Assembly (NCBI GenBank): GCA_016205025.1
Contig: JACQJO010000051.1
Span: forward strand, 32,001-64,286
Source: Elusimicrobiota bacterium
Lineage (GTDB): Bacteria; Elusimicrobiota; Elusimicrobia; JACQPE01
Direction of reading: 5' to 3'
Length of the DNA: 32,286 bases
Shown here: piece by piece, positions 9,439 to 16,717 of the stretch
How positions within the stretch are numbered: the stretch's first letter is position 1
Layout: every line of letters starts with the position of its first letter
Position numbers and translations under genes: made by a program
The notes under the pieces: model-generated
What the model was told of the DNA's origin: nothing
The model's input: the letters and a program-made list of their open reading frames with translations, nothing else
Databases searched by the model: none

Positions 9439-10152
9439 ATGCCGGAAAACCTGGGAGTCAAATTCCTGGGTTTTCTTATCCTGGTGACGTCGCTTACAAC
9501 GGCCGACGCGGCCTCTGTCCTGCCCCCCGATTTCTGCCAGAAACTTGAAAAACCGACGGATGAAGAACTGAAACCTTTCCTGGATCAAGACGAGGAGTTG
9601 GCCGCTAATAAAGAAAAAATCCGTGCCGTCACCCACGAGGCCGCCGCGGCAATGGTCAACGCCGCGACCGATCTCGGATGGTCCAACCTTGAACTCTTGA
9701 CCCAAGACTCGCTTAAAAAAGGGTGCGTCTATTTTTTATCTCAAGAGGTCATGAAGCGCTTAAATGAACGCTTTGACCTTCGCGCCCTGACTGTGGTTTC
9801 GGGCCAAGACACGGACGGCGCGCCTTTTGCGATGCGCGCTCTTTTTCTCGGAAATTCAACCAACTTTATTTTCTACGATCGCCAGGAGCCGATCATGGCC
9901 AGAATCGAAACATACGAACGCGACTTCACTTTTCAGCCCAAAATTATCATGCGCATCGACAGCGCGGTTGAAAACAAAGTCAACATCGAAGGCATCAAGC
10001 TCAACCTCCTTTCGGTTTGGTGGAACCTTATTTCCAATGAAAAAATATCGCCCACTCACACCAGAATCCGAATCAGCCGCAACGGCATCGTGATGCCGAC
10101 GCCGCCGATGCCCTTAAACCCCATTCTCAAAAGAGAACAAACCCAGAAGTAA
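9439..10152 (+). CDS. Secreted protein of unknown function
   Basis: A 237-residue protein with a signal peptide (hydrophobic FLGFLILVTSLTT, then ADA cleavage site near residue 24). The mature part is mostly alpha/beta with no motif I recognise. Two cysteines occur in the mature chain (FCQ near residue 33 and KGCVYF near 96), which could form a disulphide in the periplasm. It starts 17 bases after atpC behind AAGGA and ends 24 bases before yajQ, so it is probably co-transcribed with the ATP synthase operon. No function should be inferred from that alone. Confidence 0.7.
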   Translation: MPENLGVKFLGFLILVTSLTTADAASVLPPDFCQKLEKPTDEELKPFLDQDEELAANKEKIRAVTHEAAAAMVNAATDLGWSNLELLTQDSLKKGCVYFLSQEVMKRLNERFDLRALTVVSGQDTDGAPFAMRALFLGNSTNFIFYDRQEPIMARIETYERDFTFQPKIIMRIDSAVENKVNIEGIKLNLLSVWWNLISNEKISPTHTRIRISRNGIVMPTPPMPLNPILKREQTQK

Positions 10153-10176
10153 CCTCATAAAAAGTAAAATTCCCCC

Positions 10177-10671
10177 ATGTCCGAGTTCTCCTTCGACGTT
10201 GTGAGCAAGGTGGACCTTCAGGCGGTGGATGACGCCATCAACATCGCCATGAAAGAAATTCAAAACCGCTTTGATTTCAAAGGCAGTGTTTCTTCGATCA
10301 ATCTGGACAAAAAAACCGGGGAGATGACGATCACCAGCGACGATGACAACCGCTTAAAAGTGGTCCACGACATCATCAAAACCAAATTTATCAAGCGCGG
10401 CGTTTCCTTAAAAAACCTGGATTTGGGCAAAATCGAGCCGGCTGAAAACTCCTCGGTCCGGCAGAAAGCCAAGATCATCCAGGGCATCGCCACCGAAAAA
10501 GCCAAAGCCATCACCGCCGCCATCAAAGCTTCGGGCCGCAAGGTCAATCCCTCCATCATGGGCGACCACGTGCGCGTCTTCTCCAAATCCAAAGACGAAC
10601 TGCAGGCCACCATGGGACTTTTGCGCGCCAACGATTACGGCGTCGAGCTCACCTTCGAAAACTACCGCTAA
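10177..10671 (+). CDS. yajQ: YajQ family protein (DUF520), putative nucleotide/cyclic-di-GMP binding
   Basis: A 164-residue, full-length YajQ protein of two ferredoxin-like domains. Family marks are FSFDVVSKVDLQAVDDAIN at the start, EIQNRFDFKGS, and the C-terminal ending DYGVELTFENYR. E. coli YajQ binds nucleotides and tRNA. A Xanthomonas member was reported as a high-affinity cyclic-di-GMP receptor that controls virulence transcription, which is why many databases call the family cyclic-di-GMP-binding. It is the third gene in this neighbourhood linked to that messenger, after the two pilZ genes. It is cytoplasmic and has no clear ribosome binding site. Confidence 0.93.
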   Translation: MSEFSFDVVSKVDLQAVDDAINIAMKEIQNRFDFKGSVSSINLDKKTGEMTITSDDDNRLKVVHDIIKTKFIKRGVSLKNLDLGKIEPAENSSVRQKAKIIQGIATEKAKAITAAIKASGRKVNPSIMGDHVRVFSKSKDELQATMGLLRANDYGVELTFENYR

Positions 10672-10702
10672 AAACCCCTTCGATCCGGCCGCCGCCCGCA
10701 TC

Positions 10703-10754
10703 TCTTGGGCCTTTTGGTCTAGGTCCTGGTCCCAGGCCCGCTTGGGCCCCAAGA
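10703..10754. other. GC-rich overlapping dyads after yajQ, possible end of the atp transcript
   Basis: TCTTGGGCC (10703-10711) pairs imperfectly with GGCCCCAAGA (10745-10754), and CCTGG-TC-CCAGG lies inside the loop. The tail CTTGGGCCCCAAG is itself nearly palindromic. No run of T follows on either strand, so it does not meet the usual intrinsic terminator pattern. It may still be an RNA structure that ends or protects the transcript. The remaining 120-bp gap before the glycoside hydrolase gene shows no promoter I trust. Confidence 0.3.
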
Positions 10755-10791
10755 CCCACGCGGAAAACAGTCCCACCTGTTATGATTAACC

Positions 10792-12228
10792 GTGAAAAAA
10801 ATCATTAGCTTCGCGCTTACCGCAACACTGGTCTTAACCGCGCCCAATAAAGGATTTACCAATGCGGAAACCGAAGCGGTTAACATGAACCGGCAATTTT
10901 CCACCCAAAGTCCTGCACAGCAAGGCGCGTCCGCCATGAACTGGTGGAAAAGCTACGGCCAAGCTCTCCCCGGAGAATTCTGCAAAAGAGGAAAAGAGGT
11001 CGCCATTGCCGGGGCTAAGGTCGCGGCCGCTGTTGCGATCACCGGTTTTTCCATATTGGCAGGCGGATGCGGTTTTAAACCGCCCACGGGTCCCACAGAT
11101 CCAATCCCGAGCCCTACTCCGACTCCGGGCCCAACGCCGACGCCGGGACCGGCGCCCTACGTTTCGCGCATGTCGCCCCTGCACGTTGAAGGAACCAATT
11201 TTATTGACGCCCAAGGCAAAAGGGTTTATTTGGCGGGCGCCATCATCTGCTGTGACTCCGAGGATACTCCGCAGGATGACGGTCTTGAAGCGGGCTGGCC
11301 GTTTATCAACTTCGAGTCCCTGGAACTCCTGGCTTCCAAAAAAGCTAACTTCACCCACATCCGTTTTGGGCCTGCTCTTGGTCTGGTCGAATCGGCCGCT
11401 TACGGAAAGAGAAAAACAAAATTTACCCCCATTAGCTTTGTATCAGCCAAAGCCTTCAATGACCCAGATACTTCATGGGCGCAGGTTTATGAACTCGTCG
11501 GCAACAAGGCTGACCTGACCAAATGGAAGCCGGAATTCTGGGACAAGGTTCATGAGACTCTGCGTAAAGCGGATCAACTGGGCATCTATGTCGAGATTGA
11601 TTTGGCCGATGCCTGGAGTTTAGAGCGCGGCGACGAGCTGTCGCCCTGGCACATCAATAACAACGTCAACGGCGTGAACGCCGGCGACTGCTCCATTTTG
11701 GAGTTTGAGCCCCAGGACGTTCACAAGCAATGGTTGGCTAAAATCGCCAGGGAAACCGGTTATTACAACAACGTTCTCTACGAGGTGGGCAACGAAACAT
11801 TTGACTGCGGCGGGGTGGTGAGCCAGCAGTGGGAGCGGGGCGTGGCTGATTTTCTTAAAAAGGAGATCGAGCGCTTAAGCCGGGACCCCCAATATAAAAA
11901 TTACGGCTACCGGCCCAAGCCGGTGTCCACCAATTCTCACAAAGGCGGCATCGAAAGCATGCCGGAAATCGATTACGTCAACCGCCACACCAGCCGGGCG
12001 CTGTCGAACTCCTACAACAAGCCCTATGCCATGAATGAATTTGGCAACGGCGGACCCCAAATCTACTCCGCCCAAGATTACAACACCCAGCTAAGGCAGG
12101 CCTGCAAAAACGGCAGTTACTACCACGCCTGGCGCGGGGAGATATCGGGTCCGGTATGGAACCGGATTCTTAACTTTCTGGAACAGTTCCAAACAGAACT
12201 GCAGGACGGACGCCTCTCTTGCCCCTAG
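10792..12228 (+). CDS. Secreted clan GH-A (cellulase-like) glycoside hydrolase
   Basis: A 478-residue protein starting at GTG. It has an N-terminal signal peptide (residues 3-17 hydrophobic). A second hydrophobic stretch (69-90) ends in GGCGF (C93), which loosely resembles a lipobox. A Pro/Thr linker of PTPTPGP repeats (about 99-121) leads into a TIM-barrel domain. The acid/base glutamate is in YEVGNETFD (E335) and the nucleophile in YAMNEFGNGG (E416), placed as in GH5-like clan A enzymes. Such enzymes cleave beta-linked glycans; the substrate cannot be told. Its end overlaps the next gene by ten bases, so it belongs with the M23 peptidase and lipoprotein. Confidence 0.8.
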   Translation: MKKIISFALTATLVLTAPNKGFTNAETEAVNMNRQFSTQSPAQQGASAMNWWKSYGQALPGEFCKRGKEVAIAGAKVAAAVAITGFSILAGGCGFKPPTGPTDPIPSPTPTPGPTPTPGPAPYVSRMSPLHVEGTNFIDAQGKRVYLAGAIICCDSEDTPQDDGLEAGWPFINFESLELLASKKANFTHIRFGPALGLVESAAYGKRKTKFTPISFVSAKAFNDPDTSWAQVYELVGNKADLTKWKPEFWDKVHETLRKADQLGIYVEIDLADAWSLERGDELSPWHINNNVNGVNAGDCSILEFEPQDVHKQWLAKIARETGYYNNVLYEVGNETFDCGGVVSQQWERGVADFLKKEIERLSRDPQYKNYGYRPKPVSTNSHKGGIESMPEIDYVNRHTSRALSNSYNKPYAMNEFGNGGPQIYSAQDYNTQLRQACKNGSYYHAWRGEISGPVWNRILNFLEQFQTELQDGRLSCP

Positions 12229-14363
12229 CAACCGGTTCCAAAAAACTGCTTTCCATATCCCTTTCCTTAACCCTTCTTTTTCACTCCATCCCTTTATCAG
12301 CCCGCAACTCCATCGGTTCCGTCTTAACCTCCAACGCCTCCCAAGCCAAACACCAAGCCGACCAGCTCTTTGAATCTTCTTTCTCTGAACCCCCGGTCCT
12401 CGATCCCGAACCCATGCCCATTCATTTGGAGGCGTCCTACTCCCAGGACCCCAGCTGTATTAACTCGGGCAAGCCTTGCAATGTGACCAAAGAGGGACCC
12501 CCGGACACGCCCAAGACCTCGGGTGGTGATAGCGGCAATAAGGGTCCTGGAACCTGCGTTAACTGCGGGGGTTCCAATTCAGACTGGAATCCCAAAGACG
12601 GGGATGAGGCTTTTATCGGTATTTATGAAGGACTGGGAAAGGTAGCAGCCGGGGGAGCCATGGTTCTGGCCATGCTTAAAGGCTTGGCCATCGCCACCAA
12701 AGAAACTTTCCTTTCCAGCTGGAGCTGGGGTCTAATCACAACGATCGGTCTGGCCGGTCTGGGAATCCTTTTGTTTAGCTCTCTTTTAGGACCCATGACA
12801 TTCGGATTGTTTCAGACTATATTCACTTTCGGGTTCATCAAGACCCCCAGTAAGGATAAAAATCATCCGGAGCGAAGGGCTCTGTGGATACTGGGGTACC
12901 TGGCCGCCAAAGCCGCCAGCGCTCTATTTCTCTTAAACACCCTGGGGCTGATGAGCCTGCCCTTCTCCCTTCCCTTTAACCTTCCGGGACTCTCCACCGG
13001 CTTGGGCAAGGCCCTGGCGGGTTACGCAGGTCTGCAGGTTCTGGAGATGCCGATTAGCTTGATCAAGCATGCTATTAACGCCAATAAACCCAAACCCATG
13101 CCCAAGGCTCCTCCCCCGGATCCTGATGAAGTTTACCGCGCTTCTCAAAGCATATTCAAAGAAATGGACACGGCTGTTAAGGCTCAAAAGGCCGAAGAGG
13201 CCCAGAAGGCCATGGATCAGAAAAGACAAGCCATAGACCAGGAAAGAGAGGAATTAAGCCGGGACGTGGCCGGCGGTCTTCTCTATAAGCCCGTCCGGAT
13301 CAAATACGTCAACGGCGCCGCGCTTTTGGAAGAAACCTGTAACACTGAAGGCAACTGTCAACCCAACAAGCAGGGGCCGGATAAGAGATACCCCAATGAC
13401 CAGGCCGCCATCAACAAACTCCTTGAAACCAAAGACTTTGTTAAAGCAACCCCTTTCACGCTCTGGACCCCTGCGCCTTCCTCCGAGAAAGAGCAATCCC
13501 CAACCCAAACCACCTCCGGCTACCTACGCGAGCGTCAAACCTCCAATGGCTCTCTTTACCATCACGCGGGCTTGGACATCCAGGCTCCCCGGGGAGCGGC
13601 GGTGGTCAGCGCCACTAATGGCAAGGTTCTCTTTGCCGGGTACTACCGCACCAATGCCAGCTTAAACTCAACCGATGAGGAGGTCCAGAGGAAAGCGGAC
13701 ATAATCAACGGCTTGGGCAACATGGTCGTGTTGCAGCCGGAAGGGCAGACCACCGCCCTGGATATCTTCCAGCACCTTGGAGAAAAGAACAACGTCGGGG
13801 TCAAAAGGATAACACTTAGGGGAAAACCCTCTTGGATAGCCACCACAGCGGATGGTTCCGTCCCCGGTCCCAACGATACCCTGATCGGACCGATCAGCGG
13901 CAAAGACTGCCGCCACGGCATGGACCAAGACTGCGAATCCGGCATCTATGTCTCCCCTGGGCAACAAGTCAAACCGGGCGATCCCCTGGGCAAAATCGGC
14001 AACACCGGAAGAATCCTCGGCAGTCCTGACCGCGGGGACGAGATCGGCTCTCATCTGCATTGGGGGAGGGTTGAGGTGGATCCAACCAAAAATGAAAGAA
14101 TGGATGCGTTGAGAACGGGCACTTGGGACAAATGGGCCAGCAAGAATTCGCCCAAAGAAGTGGGAAGATTTGGGAGTGAAGGTAATCAAAAACTAATCTA
14201 CACTGAAATTCAGGATGAATTCTTTAAAATGCTAGAAATTGGCGACACTGAAAAACGCAATCTGACTATCCGCAATTTTATAGCGCAAGCTACTGCTGAT
14301 TCACGCGGCTACGGTGTTACTCTTATAAATCCTTGGCTAAGCAGAGTGGAAAATCCGAAATGA
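12219..14363 (+). CDS. Membrane-anchored M23 (LytM-type) metallopeptidase
   Basis: A 714-residue protein with a signal-like N-terminus (9-28). A Cys-containing low-complexity segment follows (80-120), then four or so membrane helices (about 140-157, 170-205, 223-245, 260-275), a proline-rich and Glu/Gln/Lys coiled region (290-350), and a C-terminal M23 domain. Zinc ligands and catalytic residues are present: HxxxD (H449, D453) in HHAGLDIQAP and HxH (H612, H614) in GSHLHWG. H519 fits the second catalytic histidine. An insertion of about 50 residues with paired cysteines (560-580) splits the peptidase domain. The start is TTG inside the upstream gene; a later start is possible. It probably cuts peptidoglycan cross-links. 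Confidence 0.8.
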   Translation: MPLATGSKKLLSISLSLTLLFHSIPLSARNSIGSVLTSNASQAKHQADQLFESSFSEPPVLDPEPMPIHLEASYSQDPSCINSGKPCNVTKEGPPDTPKTSGGDSGNKGPGTCVNCGGSNSDWNPKDGDEAFIGIYEGLGKVAAGGAMVLAMLKGLAIATKETFLSSWSWGLITTIGLAGLGILLFSSLLGPMTFGLFQTIFTFGFIKTPSKDKNHPERRALWILGYLAAKAASALFLLNTLGLMSLPFSLPFNLPGLSTGLGKALAGYAGLQVLEMPISLIKHAINANKPKPMPKAPPPDPDEVYRASQSIFKEMDTAVKAQKAEEAQKAMDQKRQAIDQEREELSRDVAGGLLYKPVRIKYVNGAALLEETCNTEGNCQPNKQGPDKRYPNDQAAINKLLETKDFVKATPFTLWTPAPSSEKEQSPTQTTSGYLRERQTSNGSLYHHAGLDIQAPRGAAVVSATNGKVLFAGYYRTNASLNSTDEEVQRKADIINGLGNMVVLQPEGQTTALDIFQHLGEKNNVGVKRITLRGKPSWIATTADGSVPGPNDTLIGPISGKDCRHGMDQDCESGIYVSPGQQVKPGDPLGKIGNTGRILGSPDRGDEIGSHLHWGRVEVDPTKNERMDALRTGTWDKWASKNSPKEVGRFGSEGNQKLIYTEIQDEFFKMLEIGDTEKRNLTIRNFIAQATADSRGYGVTLINPWLSRVENPK

Positions 14364-15013
14364 AAAAACAACTTATTCTTTTAATAATCCTCCCACTGAT
14401 TACAAGCTGCTCAAAAACTTCATCAACCGAGACCTTGCAGAACCAAAAAACTAAATTTTTTAAAAGCGATAAATATCCCTTAATAATTAAGTTGATAGAA
14501 GGTATTGACATGCAAGTTGATATGCATACAATTTCCAATGTTCCTAGAGGTCTTGACTTATTTGAATTAGATTTTTTGAAAATTGAGGTTAATCTTGACA
14601 ATGAGTTTCCCCCATCTGGAGAGTCGGGTCTTTATTCCACCCTCTGGATTGCTCAAATGGGATTTAAAAAAAATGATTTTGAAACATTCTTAAATCGACA
14701 AGCAAAATTTGATGTTCGCAAAGATGACGTTTATGCAGGCAATCTCCCCGCCATCCAGATTTCTAAAGATGGCGAAGGTTCCTATTTACTTCTGATCCCC
14801 GGCCTATATGCACATCTTGGTTTTCTGGGGTGCAAGAAAGGCGACCCCGAGTGCGAGCGTTTAAATGATTTGAGAAGACAAACTTTAGATAACGTCCAGT
14901 GGCTCAAACCCATTGACACCAACTCCCAGGAATTTAAAGCCTGGAAAGCCCACATCTTATCCCTGATCGAAGAAGCCCAAAAAAATCAAAAGGAAAAGAC
15001 CGGAATTAAGTGA
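14360..15013 (+). CDS. Lipoprotein of unknown function, AT-rich
   Basis: A protein of 217 residues with a classic lipoprotein signal: KK, then the hydrophobic QLILLIILPL and lipobox LITSC, so Cys17 would be the lipidated residue. The ATG at 14360 overlaps the stop of the M23 gene (ATGA), which is better than a TTG start 27 bases upstream. The first two thirds (14370-14730) are visibly richer in A and T than neighbouring genes, suggesting a different origin from the GH/M23 pair. No known domain was recognised. Translational coupling suggests it works with the M23 peptidase. Confidence 0.75.
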   Translation: MKKQLILLIILPLITSCSKTSSTETLQNQKTKFFKSDKYPLIIKLIEGIDMQVDMHTISNVPRGLDLFELDFLKIEVNLDNEFPPSGESGLYSTLWIAQMGFKKNDFETFLNRQAKFDVRKDDVYAGNLPAIQISKDGEGSYLLLIPGLYAHLGFLGCKKGDPECERLNDLRRQTLDNVQWLKPIDTNSQEFKAWKAHILSLIEEAQKNQKEKTGIK

Positions 15014-15045
15014 GGTGTCCCCGGAACTCGCGGAACTCCCCCGGA

Positions 15046-15096
15046 ACTTCAACCATTGAAAAAACAGCCCAAGCGTTGGGAGTGTCAAGCGACTAG
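15046..15096 (+). pseudogene. Possible remnant of an XRE-type antitoxin C-terminus
   Basis: One frame reads TSTIEKTAQALGVSSD and then stops. This matches the last helix of many XRE helix-turn-helix domains (STIEKIAKALGVSPDEL). Only about 16 residues are left and no start or upstream domain is visible. The call rests on this short match, and coincidence cannot be excluded. Confidence 0.35.
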
Positions 15097-15208
15097 CTTT
15101 TGAAATAATATGAACGAAATTATTTACAGGATCGTATTAATTTTTTGATCTTCTTCTGGTAGGGGCGCCTCCAATTAGCCTCGTTTCGGGTGGTTTTGTG
15201 GGGGAAAA

Positions 15209-15411
15209 TTAAAGGCCTGGGAAGTAGTGGGTGGCGTAACGATCCACCATCTCTCGGATCATGCGTTGATATTTGGTATGGGTTTTGGCCGCTTCGCGCT
15301 TGAAAAATTCAATGCTGGACCTTTTAAATGCGTCGAGGGTCGCGTCTCGACTTTTGACTTTTCAAATACGGATTCCCGGTATCTCCCGCGAATCGGGCCT
15401 GGAATTTAAGC
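15209..15411 (-). pseudogene. CopG/BrnA-like antitoxin remnant
   Basis: The minus strand reads RDATLDAFKRSSIEFFKREA, then AKTHTKYQRMIREMVDRYAT, ending at a TAA at 15209. This is the ribbon-helix-helix end of CopG/BrnA-type antitoxins, where ALIEAFK-KxA-xxxxxYQxLIREAL is typical. A stop (15362-15364) lies just upstream in frame, preceded by PDSREIPG, which resembles the WDSRELG segment of the same family. No start codon is available after the stop. It is therefore a broken antitoxin with no toxin beside it. Confidence 0.55.
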
Positions 15412-15501
15412 CGCGGAATTCCGGCGGACACCTTACTCAATTCAATTCTAAAATAGGATCATGGCTCACAAGACAAGAATCGCTCCCCAGAGTTACAAAA
15501 A

Positions 15502-15535
15502 TTGCCCGTAGCATATAGTTATCATATATGATAAC
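15502..15535 (+). promoter_or_regulatory. Promoter overlapped by an 18-bp palindromic operator (higBA)
   Basis: GTTATCATATATGATAAC (15518-15535) is a perfect 18-bp palindrome. It covers a -10-like TATGAT (15527-15532), with a possible -35 TTGCCC at 15502-15507 (19-bp spacing). It lies 22 bases before the ATG of the broken HigB-like toxin. HigA-type antitoxins repress their own operon by binding such AT-rich palindromes, so this is probably the higBA operator. Confidence 0.65.
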
Positions 15536-15557
15536 CTTATCAAAAGAATAACGCTAA

Positions 15558-15774
15558 ATGTCTGGGCATCCGTTGAAGTCAGACTACACGATCTATGAAG
15601 GATCAACTTATTCGGTCGAGTGGTATTACGGGAAAGAAGATCATCATTACCAATGCCTACACCAAGAGTTCTCAAAAGATGAGAAAAAAAGATTTGGAAA
15701 AGCTAAAGATGGCCATCCAATATAAAGAAAATTATTTGAAACGCACAGAAAGAGGGAATTACTATGAAATCTAA
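15558..15774 (+). pseudogene. higB: HigB-like (RelE superfamily, phage Gp49-like) toxin, frameshifted
   Basis: From ATG 15558 one frame gives YEGSTYSVEWYYGK. The adjoining frame then gives KKIIITNAYTKSSQKMRKKD, followed by LEKLKMAIQYKENYLKRTER and stop at 15774. Together they match the C-terminal half of HigB-like toxins (strand, then GKKIIxxNAFxKKSQKTP, then helix). The switch lies at the A-run 15633-15635, where one extra base restores the frame on removal. The joined product is only 71 residues against the usual 100-120, so the N-terminal part also seems lost. The toxin is very likely inactive. The stop overlaps the start of higA, the normal toxin-first order of higBA. Confidence 0.65.
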
Positions 15775-16114
15775 CGATAAAAAACCACAAAGTCTTCTAG
15801 ATAAAAAATTGGCTGATCCTGCCTTTCGCAAACGCTTTGAAACGGGATACGCGGCTTTTGAGTTAGAGGTTCAAATTCTTAAGGCTTTGGAAAAAAAGAA
15901 ATGGACCTATCAAAATTTGGCCAAAGCTTCGGGAACCAGCAAGTCCAATATTTCTCGTGATTTAAGTAAAGGGGCCATCCGCAAGGCCAGCCTTGAAAGA
16001 ATTAATCGCATAGTTCAGGCCCTTGGATATGGTTTTATTCCGCTGTTGGTTCCCCTAAATCGAGAGCATCAACTGCTGGGAAGATTGCAAAAATGGGGCT
16101 ATTTGTCTAAATAG
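15764..16114 (+). CDS. higA: HigA-like XRE family antitoxin
   Basis: A 116-residue helix-turn-helix protein. The DNA-binding region (about 45-90) reads KKKWTYQNLAKASGTSKSNI, then SRDLSKG and SLERINRIVQALGYGF, a standard XRE fold as in HigA antitoxins paired with Gp49-like toxins. The start overlaps the end of the frameshifted toxin. It has a good site AGAGGG upstream. Since its toxin is broken, it may persist as an orphan regulator or as an anti-addiction remnant. Its 3' end overlaps by 16 bases the convergent RelE-like toxin. Confidence 0.85.
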   Translation: MKSNDKKPQSLLDKKLADPAFRKRFETGYAAFELEVQILKALEKKKWTYQNLAKASGTSKSNISRDLSKGAIRKASLERINRIVQALGYGFIPLLVPLNREHQLLGRLQKWGYLSK

Positions 16115-16386
16115 CGCTCAAGGGCTTTGTAAAAATTTTCGTGGGTGGCTAGGGCGTAAAGATAAACTATTTTTTCCTTGGGACTCGCCTCGTAAGCCAG
16201 AAGATAAAGCTGATGATGGATTTTAAATTTATGGACCCTCACGCCGGCAAGGGGCCCTTTCTTAGGCTCGCCGGTCGAAGGTTCGCCTAAAATCTTTTTG
16301 ATTTCCTCGCGGATTTGATCCTGCTCTTTGGAGTGAAATTTCTTAAATTGGCTCTCGAACCGGGGAAGCGCCTTGGCGCTATACAC
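16099..16386 (-). CDS. RelE/ParE family toxin
   Basis: A 95-residue basic protein, starting GTG. It has the RelE-fold pattern: N-terminal helix FESQFKKFHSKEQDQIREEI, then LAGVRVHKFKIHHQLYLLAY (paired strands), and the ending ATHENFYKALERYLDK. This subgroup ends with 'GxHENFYRDLK' in many genomes. The RelE/ParE superfamily contains ribosome-dependent mRNases and gyrase inhibitors; which of the two this is cannot be told. Its start overlaps by eight bases the end of the ribbon-helix-helix antitoxin, the usual antitoxin-first arrangement. The pair looks intact. Confidence 0.85.
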   Translation of the reverse strand: MYSAKALPRFESQFKKFHSKEQDQIREEIKKILGEPSTGEPKKGPLAGVRVHKFKIHHQLYLLAYEASPKEKIVYLYALATHENFYKALERYLDK

Positions 16387-16600
16387 CGAATGAGCGCGCT
16401 AGGCCCATCTCTCTTTCCGCCTTGGCGGCTAAAATGTCCTTAATAAACTGAAGGGGCAAATCCGGGTTCTCTTCGGCGGCCAGGGCAAGCCAGAGGCTCG
16501 TTTCAATTTGATTGCTTAGACTGCGGTGCTCCAGCTTGGCCCGGACAGAAAGCTTGCGTTTTAAATCAGAGGGTAAACGGACGCTCGTTGATTGGCTCAT
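16379..16600 (-). CDS. Ribbon-helix-helix antitoxin
   Basis: A 73-residue protein starting with the beta-strand STSVRLPSDLKRKLSVRAKL, then EHRSLSNQIETSLWLAL, a ribbon-helix-helix DNA-binding and dimerisation domain. The short C-terminal tail (LPLQFIKDILAAKAEREMG) probably wraps the toxin. It has a clear promoter and a ribosome binding site AAGGTGA. It overlaps the downstream toxin gene by eight bases. Antitoxins of this type normally repress their own promoter. Confidence 0.85.
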   Translation of the reverse strand: MSQSTSVRLPSDLKRKLSVRAKLEHRSLSNQIETSLWLALAAEENPDLPLQFIKDILAAKAEREMGLARSFGV

Positions 16601-16604
16601 GTCA

Positions 16605-16646
16605 TCACCTTAATTACAATATAATACAAGTAACTACCGTTATCAA
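16605..16646 (-). promoter_or_regulatory. Sigma-70 type promoter of the RHH/RelE toxin-antitoxin pair
   Basis: On the minus strand, -35 TTGATA (16641-16646) and -10 TATATT (16618-16623) are 17 bp apart. The predicted transcript start is close to the ribosome binding site AAGGTGA (16605-16611), so the leader is very short. TTAC/GTAA half-sites flank the -10 (GTTACTTGTATTATATTGTAAT), a plausible operator for the ribbon-helix-helix protein. This is the best-formed promoter in the window. Confidence 0.75.
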
Positions 16647-16717
16647 TACCAGCTTCCCGCGTATTTTGGGGACAATCAGTCCCGTCTTGATGATATTGTT
16701 GTGAGCTTTTGAATTCT

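Larger units (their letters stand above)
15013..15433. repeat. Imperfect inverted repeats flanking a toxin-antitoxin remnant
   Basis: AGGTGTCCCCGGAACTCGCGG at 15013-15033 recurs inverted at 15411-15433 (read on the minus strand as AGGTGTCCGCCGGAATTCC then GCGG), about 19 of 22 matches. The pair encloses the CopG-like remnant and 110 bp with no recognisable coding content. They may be ends of a decayed mobile element or two copies of a dispersed repeat. Confidence 0.45.

Noticed and set aside
16660..16690. Intrinsic terminator after the CPAF-like gene (GGGAC...GTCCC)
   Set aside because: The hairpin has only five base pairs and no T run on the minus strand.
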